Part shown: positions 28,188 to 37,163 of the stretch, one piece after another | Layout: each line of letters begins with the position of its first letter | How positions within the stretch are numbered: the stretch's first letter is position 1 | NCBI RefSeq assembly: GCF_003054325.1 | Contig: NZ_QBKU01000003.1 | Span: forward strand, 346,566-410,565 | Length of the DNA stretch: 64,000 nt | DNA from: Sulfitobacter mediterraneus | GTDB taxonomy: Bacteria > Pseudomonadota > Alphaproteobacteria > Rhodobacterales > Rhodobacteraceae | Direction of reading: 5' to 3' | Program-made: the position numbers and the translations under genes | Notes under the pieces: generated by a model | What the model was told of the DNA's origin: nothing | Databases searched by the model: none | What the model saw: the letters and a program-made list of their open reading frames with translations, nothing else

Positions 28188-29363
28188 ATGCCGCGCAAGG
28201 TTTCGATCCTGGGGGCGACCGGCTCCATCGGGCAGAACACCATTGATCTGATCCGTCGTGATCCGGACGCCTATGATGTTGTGGCACTGACCGGCGCAGG
28301 AAATATCGCGCAGCTGGCGGCGGATGCGATTGCACTGGATGCAAAGATCTCGGTCACCGCGCATGATCATCTGCTGGGGGATCTGCGCGATGCCTTGGCC
28401 GGATCCGGGGTTGAAGTGGCAGCGGGGGCGCAGGCCATCACCGAATGCGCAAGCCGCCCGTCCGATTGGATCATGTCGGCCATCGTGGGCGCGGCGGGTC
28501 TTGCGCCGGGGTTGGCGGCGGCCGCGCAGGGCGGCACATTGGCGCTGGCCAACAAGGAATCGCTGGTTTGTGCGGGGGCATTGATGTTGCAAACTGCCTC
28601 TGACAACAACGCTCAGATCCTGCCGGTCGACAGTGAGCATTCCGCAATTTTCCAAGCGCTGATTGGCGAGGACATCGCCACTGTCGAACGGGTGATCATT
28701 ACCGCCAGCGGCGGTGCGTTCCGCAACTGGCCGATTGAAAAACTGGCGCAGGCCACGCTGGATCAGGCCTCAAGCCATCCCAATTGGGACATGGGCCAGC
28801 GGATCACCATCGACAGCGCCTCCATGTTCAACAAAGCCATGGAGGTTATTGAAACCAAAGAATTCTTTGACGTGACCGCAGATCAGATCGAAGTCTTGGT
28901 GCATCCGCAATCCATGATCCATGCGCTGGTTGGTTTTGTCGATGGGGCATTGATGGCCCATGTCGGACCACCAGACATGCGCCACGCCATCGGCTTTGCC
29001 CTGCATCACCCCAATCGGGTGCATCTGCCGGTGGAGCGGCTGGACCTTGCCGCCATTGGCCAATTTGAGTTTCGCGCCCCCGATGACCGCCGATGGCCCG
29101 CCTTGTCACTGGCCCGTCAAACCATGGCAGCGGGCGGCATGACCGGCGCGGTGTTCAACGCCGCCAAAGAAACAGCGCTTGACGGATTTATCGCAGGCCA
29201 AATCAATTTTGTGCAAATGGCCGAGATCGTAGAACAGACTTTGGACGACATGACAGAGCATTCCGGCCTCATTCATGACACCATGACCCTTGATAACGTG
29301 CTTCAAGTAGACCATTTGGCACGTAAGGCGGCCCAAGCCGCGATCAACAAAAGAGCAGGGTAG
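28188..29363 (+). CDS. dxr: 1-deoxy-D-xylulose 5-phosphate reductoisomerase
   Basis: The 391-aa enzyme has the NADPH motif ILGATGSIGQNT, LANKESLVCAG and the metal/substrate blocks PVDSEHSAIFQ and TIDSASMFNKAMEVIE. It makes methylerythritol phosphate in the non-mevalonate isoprenoid pathway that feeds UppS. The order cdsA-dxr is swapped relative to E. coli but usual in alphaproteobacteria. It is 4 nt from rseP. Confidence 0.95.
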   Translation: MPRKVSILGATGSIGQNTIDLIRRDPDAYDVVALTGAGNIAQLAADAIALDAKISVTAHDHLLGDLRDALAGSGVEVAAGAQAITECASRPSDWIMSAIVGAAGLAPGLAAAAQGGTLALANKESLVCAGALMLQTASDNNAQILPVDSEHSAIFQALIGEDIATVERVIITASGGAFRNWPIEKLAQATLDQASSHPNWDMGQRITIDSASMFNKAMEVIETKEFFDVTADQIEVLVHPQSMIHALVGFVDGALMAHVGPPDMRHAIGFALHHPNRVHLPVERLDLAAIGQFEFRAPDDRRWPALSLARQTMAAGGMTGAVFNAAKETALDGFIAGQINFVQMAEIVEQTLDDMTEHSGLIHDTMTLDNVLQVDHLARKAAQAAINKRAG

Positions 29364-29367
29364 CGTT

Positions 29368-30717
29368 TTGGACATTCTTGGACTTCTTCCGCAATTTGGC
29401 AGCTTGATCTGGACCATCGTGGCATTTGTTGTCGCGCTGTCGGTGATTGTGGCGGTACATGAATACGGCCATTACATCGTGGGTCGCTGGTCCGGCATTC
29501 ATGCTGATGTGTTCAGTCTTGGCTTTGGTCCGATCCTGTGGTCCGGCCATGACAAACGCGGCACCCGCTGGCAAATCGCCGCACTGCCCTTGGGCGGGTA
29601 CGTCAAATTTGCAGGCGATGCCAATGCCGCATCGGGCAAGGACGAGGCTGCGATGGCGGCCGTGGCGGATGATCCGGACAAGCTGCGCCACACGATGCAC
29701 GGCGCGCCTTTGTGGGCGCGTGCCGCCACTGTGGCGGCCGGTCCTGTGTTCAATTTCGTGATGTCATTCCTGATTTTTGCCGCTGTGGCCTATACCGCTG
29801 GCGTGACCAAAGATCCGCTGACCGTGGGCGAACTGCGTGATCTGCCCCAACAGGGCATCGAATTGCAGACCGGGGACGAGATACTGGCGATCAATGGTGT
29901 CAATGTGCCGGCGGTTGAAGACCCCGATTACGGGTCTTTCCTCGGCTCGGTCCCGCAGGAACCTGTGCTGACCTATGATGTGAACCGTGCAGGGCAAAGA
30001 AAATCCGTGACCGGACCTTATGTCATGCCGCCGCTGGTGTTGCAGGTCTTGCCACAATCGGCCGCCTATGCCGCCGGACTTGAGGCGGGGGATGTGATCA
30101 CTGCAATCAACGGCCGCGACATTTTTGCCTTTACCCAGCTCAAAGAGGTGGTTGAAGCCTCCGAAGGGGCGACGCTGGAATTGATGGTCTGGCGCGAGGG
30201 GCAAAGCCTGCCGTTCACCATGACGCCCAAGGTCGTGGATGAGCCGCAAGAGGACGGCACGTTCAAACGCTCTGTCCGGATCGGCATTGCGGGCGGCATG
30301 GCCTTTGAAACGGCCACCGAGACGCCCGGCTTGGGCGCTGCGGCCGCGCGCGGGGTGGAAAACACCTGGCGGATCATCACCGGCTCTATCTCGGGGCTCA
30401 AACAGATGATCGTCGGCAACATCAGCACCTGCAACCTCTCCGGCCCTGTCGGCATCGCCCAGACCTCCGGCGCCATGGCCAGCCAGGGGGCGCAGTCGTT
30501 CATCTATTTTATCGCGGTGCTGAGCACGGCCGTGGGCCTGCTTAACCTCTTTCCGATCCCGGCGCTGGATGGCGGGCATCTGGTGTTCTACGCCTATGAG
30601 GCCGTTGCGGGCAAACCGCCAAGCGACAAGGCGCTGCGTGTGTTGATGACCATTGGTCTGGCGCTTGTTTTGTCTTTGATGGTCTTTGCGCTCGGCAATG
30701 ATCTGTTCTGCCCCTAA
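29368..30717 (+). CDS. rseP: site-2 membrane metalloprotease RseP
   Basis: The 449-aa membrane protease has the zinc motif HEYGHY in its first helix, a PDZ domain pair (about residues 125-310), and the C-terminal LLNLFPIPALDGGH motif carrying the third metal ligand. It cleaves membrane-anchored anti-sigma factors and signal peptide remnants. It uses a TTG start at 29368 with AGGG about 8 nt upstream, immediately after dxr. Its 3' end overlaps the convergent RidA-like gene by 4 bp. Confidence 0.92.
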   Translation: MDILGLLPQFGSLIWTIVAFVVALSVIVAVHEYGHYIVGRWSGIHADVFSLGFGPILWSGHDKRGTRWQIAALPLGGYVKFAGDANAASGKDEAAMAAVADDPDKLRHTMHGAPLWARAATVAAGPVFNFVMSFLIFAAVAYTAGVTKDPLTVGELRDLPQQGIELQTGDEILAINGVNVPAVEDPDYGSFLGSVPQEPVLTYDVNRAGQRKSVTGPYVMPPLVLQVLPQSAAYAAGLEAGDVITAINGRDIFAFTQLKEVVEASEGATLELMVWREGQSLPFTMTPKVVDEPQEDGTFKRSVRIGIAGGMAFETATETPGLGAAAARGVENTWRIITGSISGLKQMIVGNISTCNLSGPVGIAQTSGAMASQGAQSFIYFIAVLSTAVGLLNLFPIPALDGGHLVFYAYEAVAGKPPSDKALRVLMTIGLALVLSLMVFALGNDLFCP

Positions 30718-31106
30718 GGCAGCATTGACGCGATCACCCTGATTTCAACCACAGCCCCTTCCCGGCGAATACCGGCCACCTCAACGGCGGTCCAAGCCGG
30801 GTAGGGCGGTTTGAAGACCGACAGGCGCACCGCGTCGAAATCATCAAAATGATCCCGCAGACCCACGTGATAGCTTGTCATCTCGACAATGGCATCCATG
30901 CCAGGTCCGGCCTCGGCCAGAACCATCCCGATCTTGGCAAAGGCCTGCTCAAACTGGGCGGTGGGATTGCTGGGCATTGCGCCATCCGGCCCTGATCCGG
31001 TTGTTCCGGTCAGGAAAAGATGATCGCCCGAAACAATGCCGGGCGACATATTAAGCGCCTCTGCAGCGGCGGCCACAGCGGCAGGGATGATGGCGCGTTT
31101 TGGCAT
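30714..31106 (-). CDS. RidA/YjgF-family protein lacking the catalytic Arg
   Basis: The 130-aa trimeric chorismate-mutase-like protein has the family core (VSGDHLFLTGTTG, GMDAIVEMTSYHVGL, TAVEVAGIRREGAVVEIRVIA). In true RidA imine deaminases an Arg sits just before the TxVEV block. Here the segment reads PYPAWTAVEV, with Trp there, so it belongs to a Rid subgroup without that Arg and probably does not deaminate enamines in the classic way. It interrupts the rseP-bamA synteny and is on the opposite strand to both, hence an insertion. AGGA precedes the start. Confidence 0.8.
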   Translation of the reverse strand: MPKRAIIPAAVAAAAEALNMSPGIVSGDHLFLTGTTGSGPDGAMPSNPTAQFEQAFAKIGMVLAEAGPGMDAIVEMTSYHVGLRDHFDDFDAVRLSVFKPPYPAWTAVEVAGIRREGAVVEIRVIASMLP

Positions 31107-31250
31107 GGGAGGGTCCTATTGAGGTTTTTTGGATATCAATAGGTAGGACAAACCGGAACTGTCAAATGTCGGGTAAGAGCCCATTTTAACCTATTGTTGT
31201 AGTAGCCCGAGTGGCAGTAAGAACTGTCAGTTCATTATGTCGAGGGTAGA

Positions 31251-31589
31251 ATGGAAAACGAATACACCGATAATATCGTCGAACACGCTTTTTACGGGAT
31301 CGACGAAAACATCCCCGCGGATCGAACGACTGTCGTAAACTTAAGAGACCTGATGAAGGTTCATGCAACTCTTGCCGAACTGATACAGTTCTTCCATCAG
31401 CCCCTCCATATGCAATCACTTGAAGACGTTGAAAAATATTTGGGGACGTTCGAGACTAATGGCGCTTACAAGCTTATGTCGTTAGCTCACCACGACATAA
31501 TGAGCCGTATGCTTCCAAGTGACATGGAGGCGCTGTTTGAAGGAAGTGCTTTCGAAGCACCGAATAGCCCCCACTATTTTGAAGAATAG
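31251..31589 (+). CDS. hypothetical protein, 112 aa
   Basis: The 112-aa acidic helical protein begins MENEYTDNIVEHAFYGIDEN and contains VNLRDLMKVHATLAELIQFF and YLGTFETNGAYKLMSLAHHD. A GAGGG ribosome site precedes the ATG. Its base composition is visibly lower in G+C than rseP or bamA, suggesting recent acquisition. No family was recognised. It sits in the non-conserved interval between rseP and bamA. Confidence 0.55.
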   Translation: MENEYTDNIVEHAFYGIDENIPADRTTVVNLRDLMKVHATLAELIQFFHQPLHMQSLEDVEKYLGTFETNGAYKLMSLAHHDIMSRMLPSDMEALFEGSAFEAPNSPHYFEE

Positions 31590-31755
31590 GAAACTAAGCA
31601 GGTTAATTTCCAAGGACACCGTTAGCCCAGCAACACTGGCAGTGCTGTCTTTCAGGCGTGTGGGTTCGTGGTCGCTTTGTCCGCAAAGCCGCCATTCAGC
31701 ATATTCTCCGCACCCCGGACCTGACCGCAAATCAGCCAAAAATAACCCGCTCTCA

Positions 31756-31807
31756 CCGCATTGCCCCAAAATCGCCACAATTCATCAAAATCGTGCCGCA
31801 TTGCCCC
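31756..31807. repeat. 12-bp direct repeat upstream of the 41-aa gene
   Basis: CCGCATTGCCCC occurs at 31756-31767 and 31796-31807 (period 40 bp), with CAAAATCG also doubled between. The rest of this 253-bp non-coding interval shows no other clear element. It may be a regulator site pair or chance. Confidence 0.35.
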
Positions 31808-31842
31808 GATAGAAACGCATGTAGGTAAATCGGAGCAGACCC

Positions 31843-31968
31843 ATGCACACACTTCAGCAATCCTATCGCGGCCTTAGCCTGTTGGCGGATATCAACATGG
31901 ATCGTCTGCTGTATATCGGCGCGATTGGCGCGGCATTGGCAGCCGGGGCGTTTATCGGATCGCTCTGA
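31843..31968 (+). CDS. small membrane protein, 41 aa
   Basis: ATG at 31843 with GGAG 8 nt upstream opens a 41-codon frame (MHTLQQSYRGLSLLAD...). Its C-terminal half, LLYIGAIGAALAAGAFIGSL, is one hydrophobic helix. A good terminator follows 38 bp later, giving a complete small transcription unit. The product is expected to sit in the inner membrane. Function unknown. Confidence 0.55.
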   Translation: MHTLQQSYRGLSLLADINMDRLLYIGAIGAALAAGAFIGSL

Positions 31969-32005
31969 TCCGTTTCCCACACTACCTCATGATGTTTCGA
32001 CTTTG

Positions 32006-32032
32006 AAAAGCACTGCATAATGTAGTGCTTTT
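32006..32032 (+). terminator. terminator after the 41-aa gene
   Basis: AAAAGCACT...AGTGCTTTT is a perfect 9-bp stem with three further pairs (one G-T) towards the loop, followed by TTT GCTTG. It isolates the small gene from bamA. Confidence 0.75.
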
Positions 32033-32047
32033 TTGCTTGTCCGGGTT

Positions 32048-32076
32048 TTGACAATCCGCGTTAACCTGCGTACTCA
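32048..32076 (+). promoter_or_regulatory. candidate bamA promoter
   Basis: TTGACA, a 17-nt spacer and TACTCA (4 of 6 matches to the -10 consensus) lie 37 bp before the bamA start. Confidence 0.5.
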
Positions 32077-32112
32077 GGTTGGCAATGGATGTCGCAAAAT
32101 TGGGTTTGAACC

Positions 32113-34470
32113 ATGAGGCTGAATACCTGGGGCGGTATGCCTGTGAAACAGGCGCGGAAGAAAGATTTCGCTAACGCAATTCGGAGCGCTTCTGTTTGCG
32201 CTTTGTTGTCAGTGGCTTGGCTGGTTCCAGCTGCAGAAGCGGTGGCGCAGGAGTACCGGTTTAATTCGGTCGTGATCAACGGAAACGAACGGATCGGCGA
32301 TAGCGCGATCCTGTCGCGGGCCGGAATCAGGCGTGGATCGGTGGTGTCGGGCGGTCAGCTGAATGACGCCTACCAGAACCTGCAGAACTCCGGATTGTTT
32401 GAATCCGTTGCCATTGAACCGCGTGGCGGCACATTGGTGATCACGGTCACGGAATTGCCTACGCTGAACCGGGTGCGCTTTGAAGGCAACGCACGGATCA
32501 AGGATGACAACCTGCAAGGGGTCATCACCTCGACCGAGCGGCAGGTGTTCAACCCGGCCAAAGCCGAGGCTGACGCCGCAGCGATTGTTGAGGCCTATGC
32601 CAATGATGGTCGGATCGCCGCCCGTGTGCAGCCCCGTATCATTCGGCGCAGCCAGAACCGGGTCGATTTGATCTTCGAAATTTTCGAAGGCGACAACGTC
32701 GAGATTGAACGGCTTAGCTTTTCCGGCAATCGGGTCTATTCCGATCGCCGTTTGCGCCGCGTTCTAGGCACCAAACAGGCCGGGTTGTTCCGCCGCCTGG
32801 TGCGCCGCGATACCTTTGTCGAAAGCCGTGTGGACGCGGACAAGCAGATGCTGCGCGATTTCTATCTGTCGCGCGGTTATGTCGATATGCGCACCACTGC
32901 AGTGAACGGCGAATTGACCGAAGAGCGCGACGGGTTCTTTGTGTCCTACAACATCATTGAGGGCCAGCAGTTCAGCTTTGGCGAGGTGAATGTTGTCTCC
33001 GAACTGCCCAATGTGGACGCGGATGCCTACCGCAAGATCATCAAGGTCCGTTCCGGCAAGACCTATTCCCCGACGGTGGTGGAAGCTGACATTGCCCGGC
33101 TGGAACGTCAGGCGATCCGCGACGGCGTCGATTTCATGCGGGTCGAGCCGCGGATCGAGCGCAATGACCGCGATCTGACGCTGAATGTGACCTATGTTCT
33201 CAGCCGCGGACCGCGCGTCTTTGTGGAGCGGATTGATATCGAGGGCAACACAACCACGCTTGACCGGGTCATCCGCCGCGAATTTGACAGTGTTGAAGGT
33301 GATCCTTTCAATCCGCGTGAGATCCGGCAGGCGGCAGAACGCATCCGCGCACTTGGGTTCTTTGAAGTCGCGGAAGTGAATGCCCGCGAAGGCAGCAGCG
33401 GCGAACAGGTTGTCGTTGACGTTGATGTCGAGGAAAAACCAACAGGGTCTTTGAACTTTGGCGGAACATTCTCCAACAACGACGGCTTTGGCGTTGTGAT
33501 CAGCTTTGCCGAGAACAACTTCCTCGGGCGCGGGCAACGGCTTGGCCTTTCGCTTTCTACGGCATCGGATGCCAAGCGGTACGGGATCAAATTCACCGAA
33601 CCGCGCCTCTTGGGCCGTGATTTGGCCTTCGGGATCGAACTGGACTACGCAGAAACAGATTCGCAGTATTTCTCTTACGACACCAACGACTTTGTGTTCC
33701 GGCCCAGCCTGACCTTCCCGGTCAGCGAAAATGGCCGTCTGCAACTGCGCTACACCGCAGAAGAGATCGAAACAGTGGCGCGTGAAGTGCCGGTTCATGG
33801 CCTTACAGCGGCCGGAGACATTGCCGTCGGTGCGCAGTTGTCGTCTTCCATCGGCTATGAATACACCTATGACACCCGGCGCACCGGTCTCGACCCGACC
33901 TCAGGCGTGTTGTTCCAGTTCAGTCAGGACTTTGCCGGCTTGGGCGGGGACAGCAAATTCATCCGCACCACAGCCAAGGTTGTCGGCGAAAAGAAGATCT
34001 TTAACGAAGAAGTCACGCTCCGCGCCACCCTTGAAGGCGGCGCATTGGCGTGGTCCGAAGGCACCAACCGGATTGTGGATCGCTTTATCCTGACCCCGTC
34101 GATCATTCGCGGTTTTGAGCCGGGCGGCATCGGTCCGCGCGATATCAGCGGCACCGCCAATGACCCGCTGGGCGGCAACCTTTATGTCGCGGCGCGGTTT
34201 GAGGCGGAATTCCCGCTTGGCTTGCCCGAAGAATACGGCATCACCGGCGGTGTTTTCTATGACGTCGGCAACCTGTGGGATCTGAGCGATGTGAACTATA
34301 ACGGCGGCACTGTTGTCGGCGAAAGTGGTTCATTCCGCCATGTGATCGGCCTGTCGGTGTTCTGGCAGACCCCGGTTGGCCCGTTGCAGTTCAACGTCTC
34401 TAAGGCCCTGAAAAGCGAGACCTTTGACAAGGAACAAAGCTTTGAGGTCACGCTGCGCACCGAGTTCTAG
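32113..34470 (+). CDS. bamA: outer membrane protein assembly factor BamA
   Basis: The 785-aa protein has a signal sequence (LLSVAWLVPAAEAVAQ), five POTRA repeats (about residues 45-445; e.g. FNSVVINGNERIGDSAILSR, VDIEGN-type turns), and a 16-strand barrel domain with GGIGPRDISG and the terminal FEVTLRTEF ending in Phe. It inserts beta-barrel proteins into the outer membrane. The N-terminus is somewhat long and the true start may be a later in-frame Met (MPVKQ at residue 9). skp follows after 4 nt. Confidence 0.94.
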   Translation: MRLNTWGGMPVKQARKKDFANAIRSASVCALLSVAWLVPAAEAVAQEYRFNSVVINGNERIGDSAILSRAGIRRGSVVSGGQLNDAYQNLQNSGLFESVAIEPRGGTLVITVTELPTLNRVRFEGNARIKDDNLQGVITSTERQVFNPAKAEADAAAIVEAYANDGRIAARVQPRIIRRSQNRVDLIFEIFEGDNVEIERLSFSGNRVYSDRRLRRVLGTKQAGLFRRLVRRDTFVESRVDADKQMLRDFYLSRGYVDMRTTAVNGELTEERDGFFVSYNIIEGQQFSFGEVNVVSELPNVDADAYRKIIKVRSGKTYSPTVVEADIARLERQAIRDGVDFMRVEPRIERNDRDLTLNVTYVLSRGPRVFVERIDIEGNTTTLDRVIRREFDSVEGDPFNPREIRQAAERIRALGFFEVAEVNAREGSSGEQVVVDVDVEEKPTGSLNFGGTFSNNDGFGVVISFAENNFLGRGQRLGLSLSTASDAKRYGIKFTEPRLLGRDLAFGIELDYAETDSQYFSYDTNDFVFRPSLTFPVSENGRLQLRYTAEEIETVAREVPVHGLTAAGDIAVGAQLSSSIGYEYTYDTRRTGLDPTSGVLFQFSQDFAGLGGDSKFIRTTAKVVGEKKIFNEEVTLRATLEGGALAWSEGTNRIVDRFILTPSIIRGFEPGGIGPRDISGTANDPLGGNLYVAARFEAEFPLGLPEEYGITGGVFYDVGNLWDLSDVNYNGGTVVGESGSFRHVIGLSVFWQTPVGPLQFNVSKALKSETFDKEQSFEVTLRTEF

Positions 34471-34474
34471 GGCG

Positions 34475-35041
34475 ATGAGATCGCCTTTTGCCTGCGTTTT
34501 TGCGGTGCTGGCCCTGTTTGGGGCAGCACCCGCATTTGCACAGCAACAGGGCAGCGCCAGCCTGAACCTCGGATCGATTTCCAGCCCAGTGCTGACATTG
34601 GATTCGGACCGGGTGTTTCTGGAAAGCGCCTTTGGCCGCCGGGTGGCGGGCGAGGTGGAAAGTAAGGCGGCGGAACTGGCCGCCGATTTTCGCCAGATCG
34701 AGGCCGAGCTTGAAGCCGAAGAGCGCGAGTTAACCGACCTGCGCCCGACATTGCCAGCAGATGAATTTCGGGTACTGGCCGATCAGTTCGATCAAAAGGT
34801 ACAGGCCATCCGCCAGGAACAGGCGGCCAAGGAACGCGACCTGAACCAACTGCTTGATAAAGAGCGCGAGGTGTTTCTGGGGGCCGCTGCGCCAGTGCTG
34901 GAACGCCTGATGCGCCGCAGCGGTGCGGTGGTGATCCTTGAACGCCGCTCGATCTTTTACAGTGCCAATGCGATCGAGATCACAGACGCCGCCATCGCGT
35001 TACTGGATGAAACATTGGGCAGCGGGATCGAGCCGAAGTAG
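34475..35041 (+). CDS. OmpH/Skp-family periplasmic chaperone
   Basis: The 188-aa protein has a signal peptide (FACVFAVLALFGAAPAFAQ), then a beta segment (PVLTLDSDRVFLESAFGRR) and a long charged coiled-coil (about residues 55-125, Glu/Leu/Arg rich). It ends in SGAVVILERRSIFYSANAIEITDAA, typical of Skp. It holds unfolded outer membrane proteins for BamA. ATG at 34475 gives the signal peptide; a longer frame overlapping bamA lacks one. The next gene is fabZ, with no lpxD between, unlike the E. coli order. Confidence 0.85.
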   Translation: MRSPFACVFAVLALFGAAPAFAQQQGSASLNLGSISSPVLTLDSDRVFLESAFGRRVAGEVESKAAELAADFRQIEAELEAEERELTDLRPTLPADEFRVLADQFDQKVQAIRQEQAAKERDLNQLLDKEREVFLGAAAPVLERLMRRSGAVVILERRSIFYSANAIEITDAAIALLDETLGSGIEPK

Positions 35042-35116
35042 CGCCGATCTGATGCTTGCCCCATTGGGCCTGAGTTGATAGCCCTGTTATACGCCCTTGC
35101 AATCAAAGGACATTCC

Positions 35117-35587
35117 ATGAGCCAAGAGAAATTGCGCGCCGACATCCAAATGATTCAGCGCATCCTGCCGCACCGCTATCCGTTTTTGTTGGTCGACAAA
35201 GTCGAAGAGATCGACGGCACTTCCTCCGCCGTTGGGTACAAAAACGTCACCATGAACGAGCCGCATTTTCAGGGTCATTTTCCCGGCACTCCGATCATGC
35301 CCGGCGTCACCATTGTTGAGGCGATGGCCCAGACCGCAGGCGTGATGGTTGGCGTGGCGCTGGAACAGATGGACAAGGAAATGTTGATCTATTTCATGTC
35401 CATCGACAAATGCAAATTCCGCCGCAAAGTTGTGCCGGGCGATGTGCTGCGCATGGATCTGAAAACAGTGCGCGGCAAACCGGGCGGCAAGGTTTGGCGG
35501 TTCTCGGGTGTAGCCACGGTTGAGGGCGAAATGGCCGCCGAGGCGGAGTTTATGGCGATGCTGGATCTGCCGAAAGAAGACGCATGA
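35117..35587 (+). CDS. fabZ: 3-hydroxyacyl-ACP dehydratase FabZ
   Basis: The 156-aa hotdog protein has [11 protein letters not shown] and the catalytic [19 protein letters not shown] (His and Glu). It dehydrates 3-hydroxyacyl-ACP in fatty acid synthesis and competes with lipid A synthesis for 3-hydroxyacyl-ACP. ATG at 35117 has AGGA 8 nt upstream. It overlaps lpxA by 4 nt (ATGA). Confidence 0.93.
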   Translation: MSQEKLRADIQMIQRILPHRYPFLLVDKVEEIDGTSSAVGYKNVTMNEPHFQGHFPGTPIMPGVTIVEAMAQTAGVMVGVALEQMDKEMLIYFMSIDKCKFRRKVVPGDVLRMDLKTVRGKPGGKVWRFSGVATVEGEMAAEAEFMAMLDLPKEDA

Positions 35588-36366
35588 GCAACATCCACCC
35601 CTCAGCGGTGATCGAGGATGGGGCGCAGATTGACCCCTCCGCACTGGTTGGCCCGTTTTGTGTGGTTGGCCCTGACGTCGTGTTGCACGCAGGCGTGGTT
35701 CTCAAAAGCCATGTGGTGATCACGGGCCAGACCGAGGTTGGTGAGGGCACCGAGATTTTCTCATTCGCTGTGATTGGTGAAATCCCTCAGGATCTCAAAT
35801 TCAAGGGCGAGGCCAGCCGCCTTGTCATCGGCAAGCGCAACCGCATCCGTGAACATGTTACGATGAACTGCGGCACCGAAGGCGGTGGCGGGTTGACCAA
35901 AGTGGGTGATGACGGCCTCTTTATGGCGGGTTGCCACATTGCCCATGACGCGATCATCGGGGACCGGGTGATTGTGGTGAACAGCGCCGCTGTGGCGGGG
36001 CATTGTGTGCTGGAAGATGACGTGATCATCGGCGGGCTGTCGGGCATTCACCAGTTCGTCCGTATCGGGCAGGGTGCCATTGTGGGCGCCGTGACCATGG
36101 TGACCAATGATGTGATCCCCTATGGGCTGGTGCAGGCGCCGCGCGGCGATCTTGATGGGCTAAATCTTGTCGGGCTCAAACGCCGCGGTGTGGCCCGCCG
36201 CGACATCACGGCGCTAAGGGCCGCGTTTCAGATGTTGGCCCAAGGCGAAGGCACGTTCCATGACCGCGCCCGCCGCCTTGGTGAAGAAACCGAAAGCGAT
36301 TATGTCCGCCAGATCGTAGATTTTGTGGCCGCGGACAGCAGCCGCAATTTCCTGACCCCGAAATGA
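35584..36366 (+). CDS. lpxA: UDP-N-acetylglucosamine acyltransferase
   Basis: The 260-aa left-handed beta-helix protein has hexapeptide repeats throughout ([20 protein letters not shown]) and catalytic His in [11 protein letters not shown]. It transfers a 3-hydroxyacyl chain to UDP-GlcNAc, the first step of lipid A synthesis. Its start overlaps fabZ and its end overlaps lpxI by 4 nt each. Confidence 0.94.
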   Translation: MSNIHPSAVIEDGAQIDPSALVGPFCVVGPDVVLHAGVVLKSHVVITGQTEVGEGTEIFSFAVIGEIPQDLKFKGEASRLVIGKRNRIREHVTMNCGTEGGGGLTKVGDDGLFMAGCHIAHDAIIGDRVIVVNSAAVAGHCVLEDDVIIGGLSGIHQFVRIGQGAIVGAVTMVTNDVIPYGLVQAPRGDLDGLNLVGLKRRGVARRDITALRAAFQMLAQGEGTFHDRARRLGEETESDYVRQIVDFVAADSSRNFLTPK

Positions 36367-37163
36367 CGCTGGCATTGATCGCGGGGCGCGGTGATCTGCC
36401 GGCCAAGGTTGCCGCTGCGCAGGATCAACCGCCGCTGATCTGCGGCTATGACGGCATGCTGCCTGATTTGGTCGGCGTGGATCTGACCTTCCGTCTTGAA
36501 ACCCTTGGCACATTGCTGGTCCAGCTGGGAGAGCGCGGCATCACAAAGGTCTGTTTTTGCGGGGCAATTGACCGGCCCGCGCTGGACCCGTCCAAGCTGG
36601 ATGCCGAGACATTGCCATTGGTGCCGTTGTTTCAAAAGGCATTGGCCGCAGGCGATAACGGTGCCCTGCAGATCCTGATGCAGATTTTTGAACAGACCGG
36701 CTTTGACGTGGTGGGCGCGGATGAATTGCTGCCGGAACTTGTTGCGCAGCAGGGGGTGTTGTCGGACAAATGGCCTGATGCGCAGATGCGCAAAGATGCC
36801 GCCAAGGGCGAGGTGGTTCTGGCCGGTCTGGCCCCGCTCGACATCGGGCAAGCCTGCGTGATTGGCCGCGAACAGGTGCTGGGCGTCGAGACCATTGGCG
36901 GCACCGATCATTTGTTGTCCACCTTGCCGCCCGAGACCAAAGGCGCCTGCGCGATCCTGTGCAAAGGCCCCAAAGAGGGCCAGATCCGCGAGATCGACAT
37001 GCCCACCATCGGGCCAAACACCTTGACCGCCGCCCATGCAGCCGGTCTGGCCGGGGTGGTGGTGGACGCAGGCGATGTGATTATCCTGGAGCAAGACCGC
37101 TGCGCCGCCTTGGCCGATGAGCTGGGTCTTGTGCTTTGGGTGCGGCGCGGAGGCGAAGGGTGA
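36363..37163 (+). CDS. lpxI: UDP-2,3-diacylglucosamine diphosphatase LpxI
   Basis: The 266-aa protein (DUF1009) has IAGRGDLP at the N-terminus, GITKVCFCGAIDRP, and the C-terminal AKGEVVLAGLAPLDIGQACV and KGPKEGQIREIDMPTIGPNT blocks. It hydrolyses UDP-2,3-diacylglucosamine to lipid X by attack on the alpha phosphorus, replacing LpxH in alphaproteobacteria. It overlaps both lpxA and lpxB by 4 nt. Confidence 0.9.
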   Translation: MTLALIAGRGDLPAKVAAAQDQPPLICGYDGMLPDLVGVDLTFRLETLGTLLVQLGERGITKVCFCGAIDRPALDPSKLDAETLPLVPLFQKALAAGDNGALQILMQIFEQTGFDVVGADELLPELVAQQGVLSDKWPDAQMRKDAAKGEVVLAGLAPLDIGQACVIGREQVLGVETIGGTDHLLSTLPPETKGACAILCKGPKEGQIREIDMPTIGPNTLTAAHAAGLAGVVVDAGDVIILEQDRCAALADELGLVLWVRRGGEG

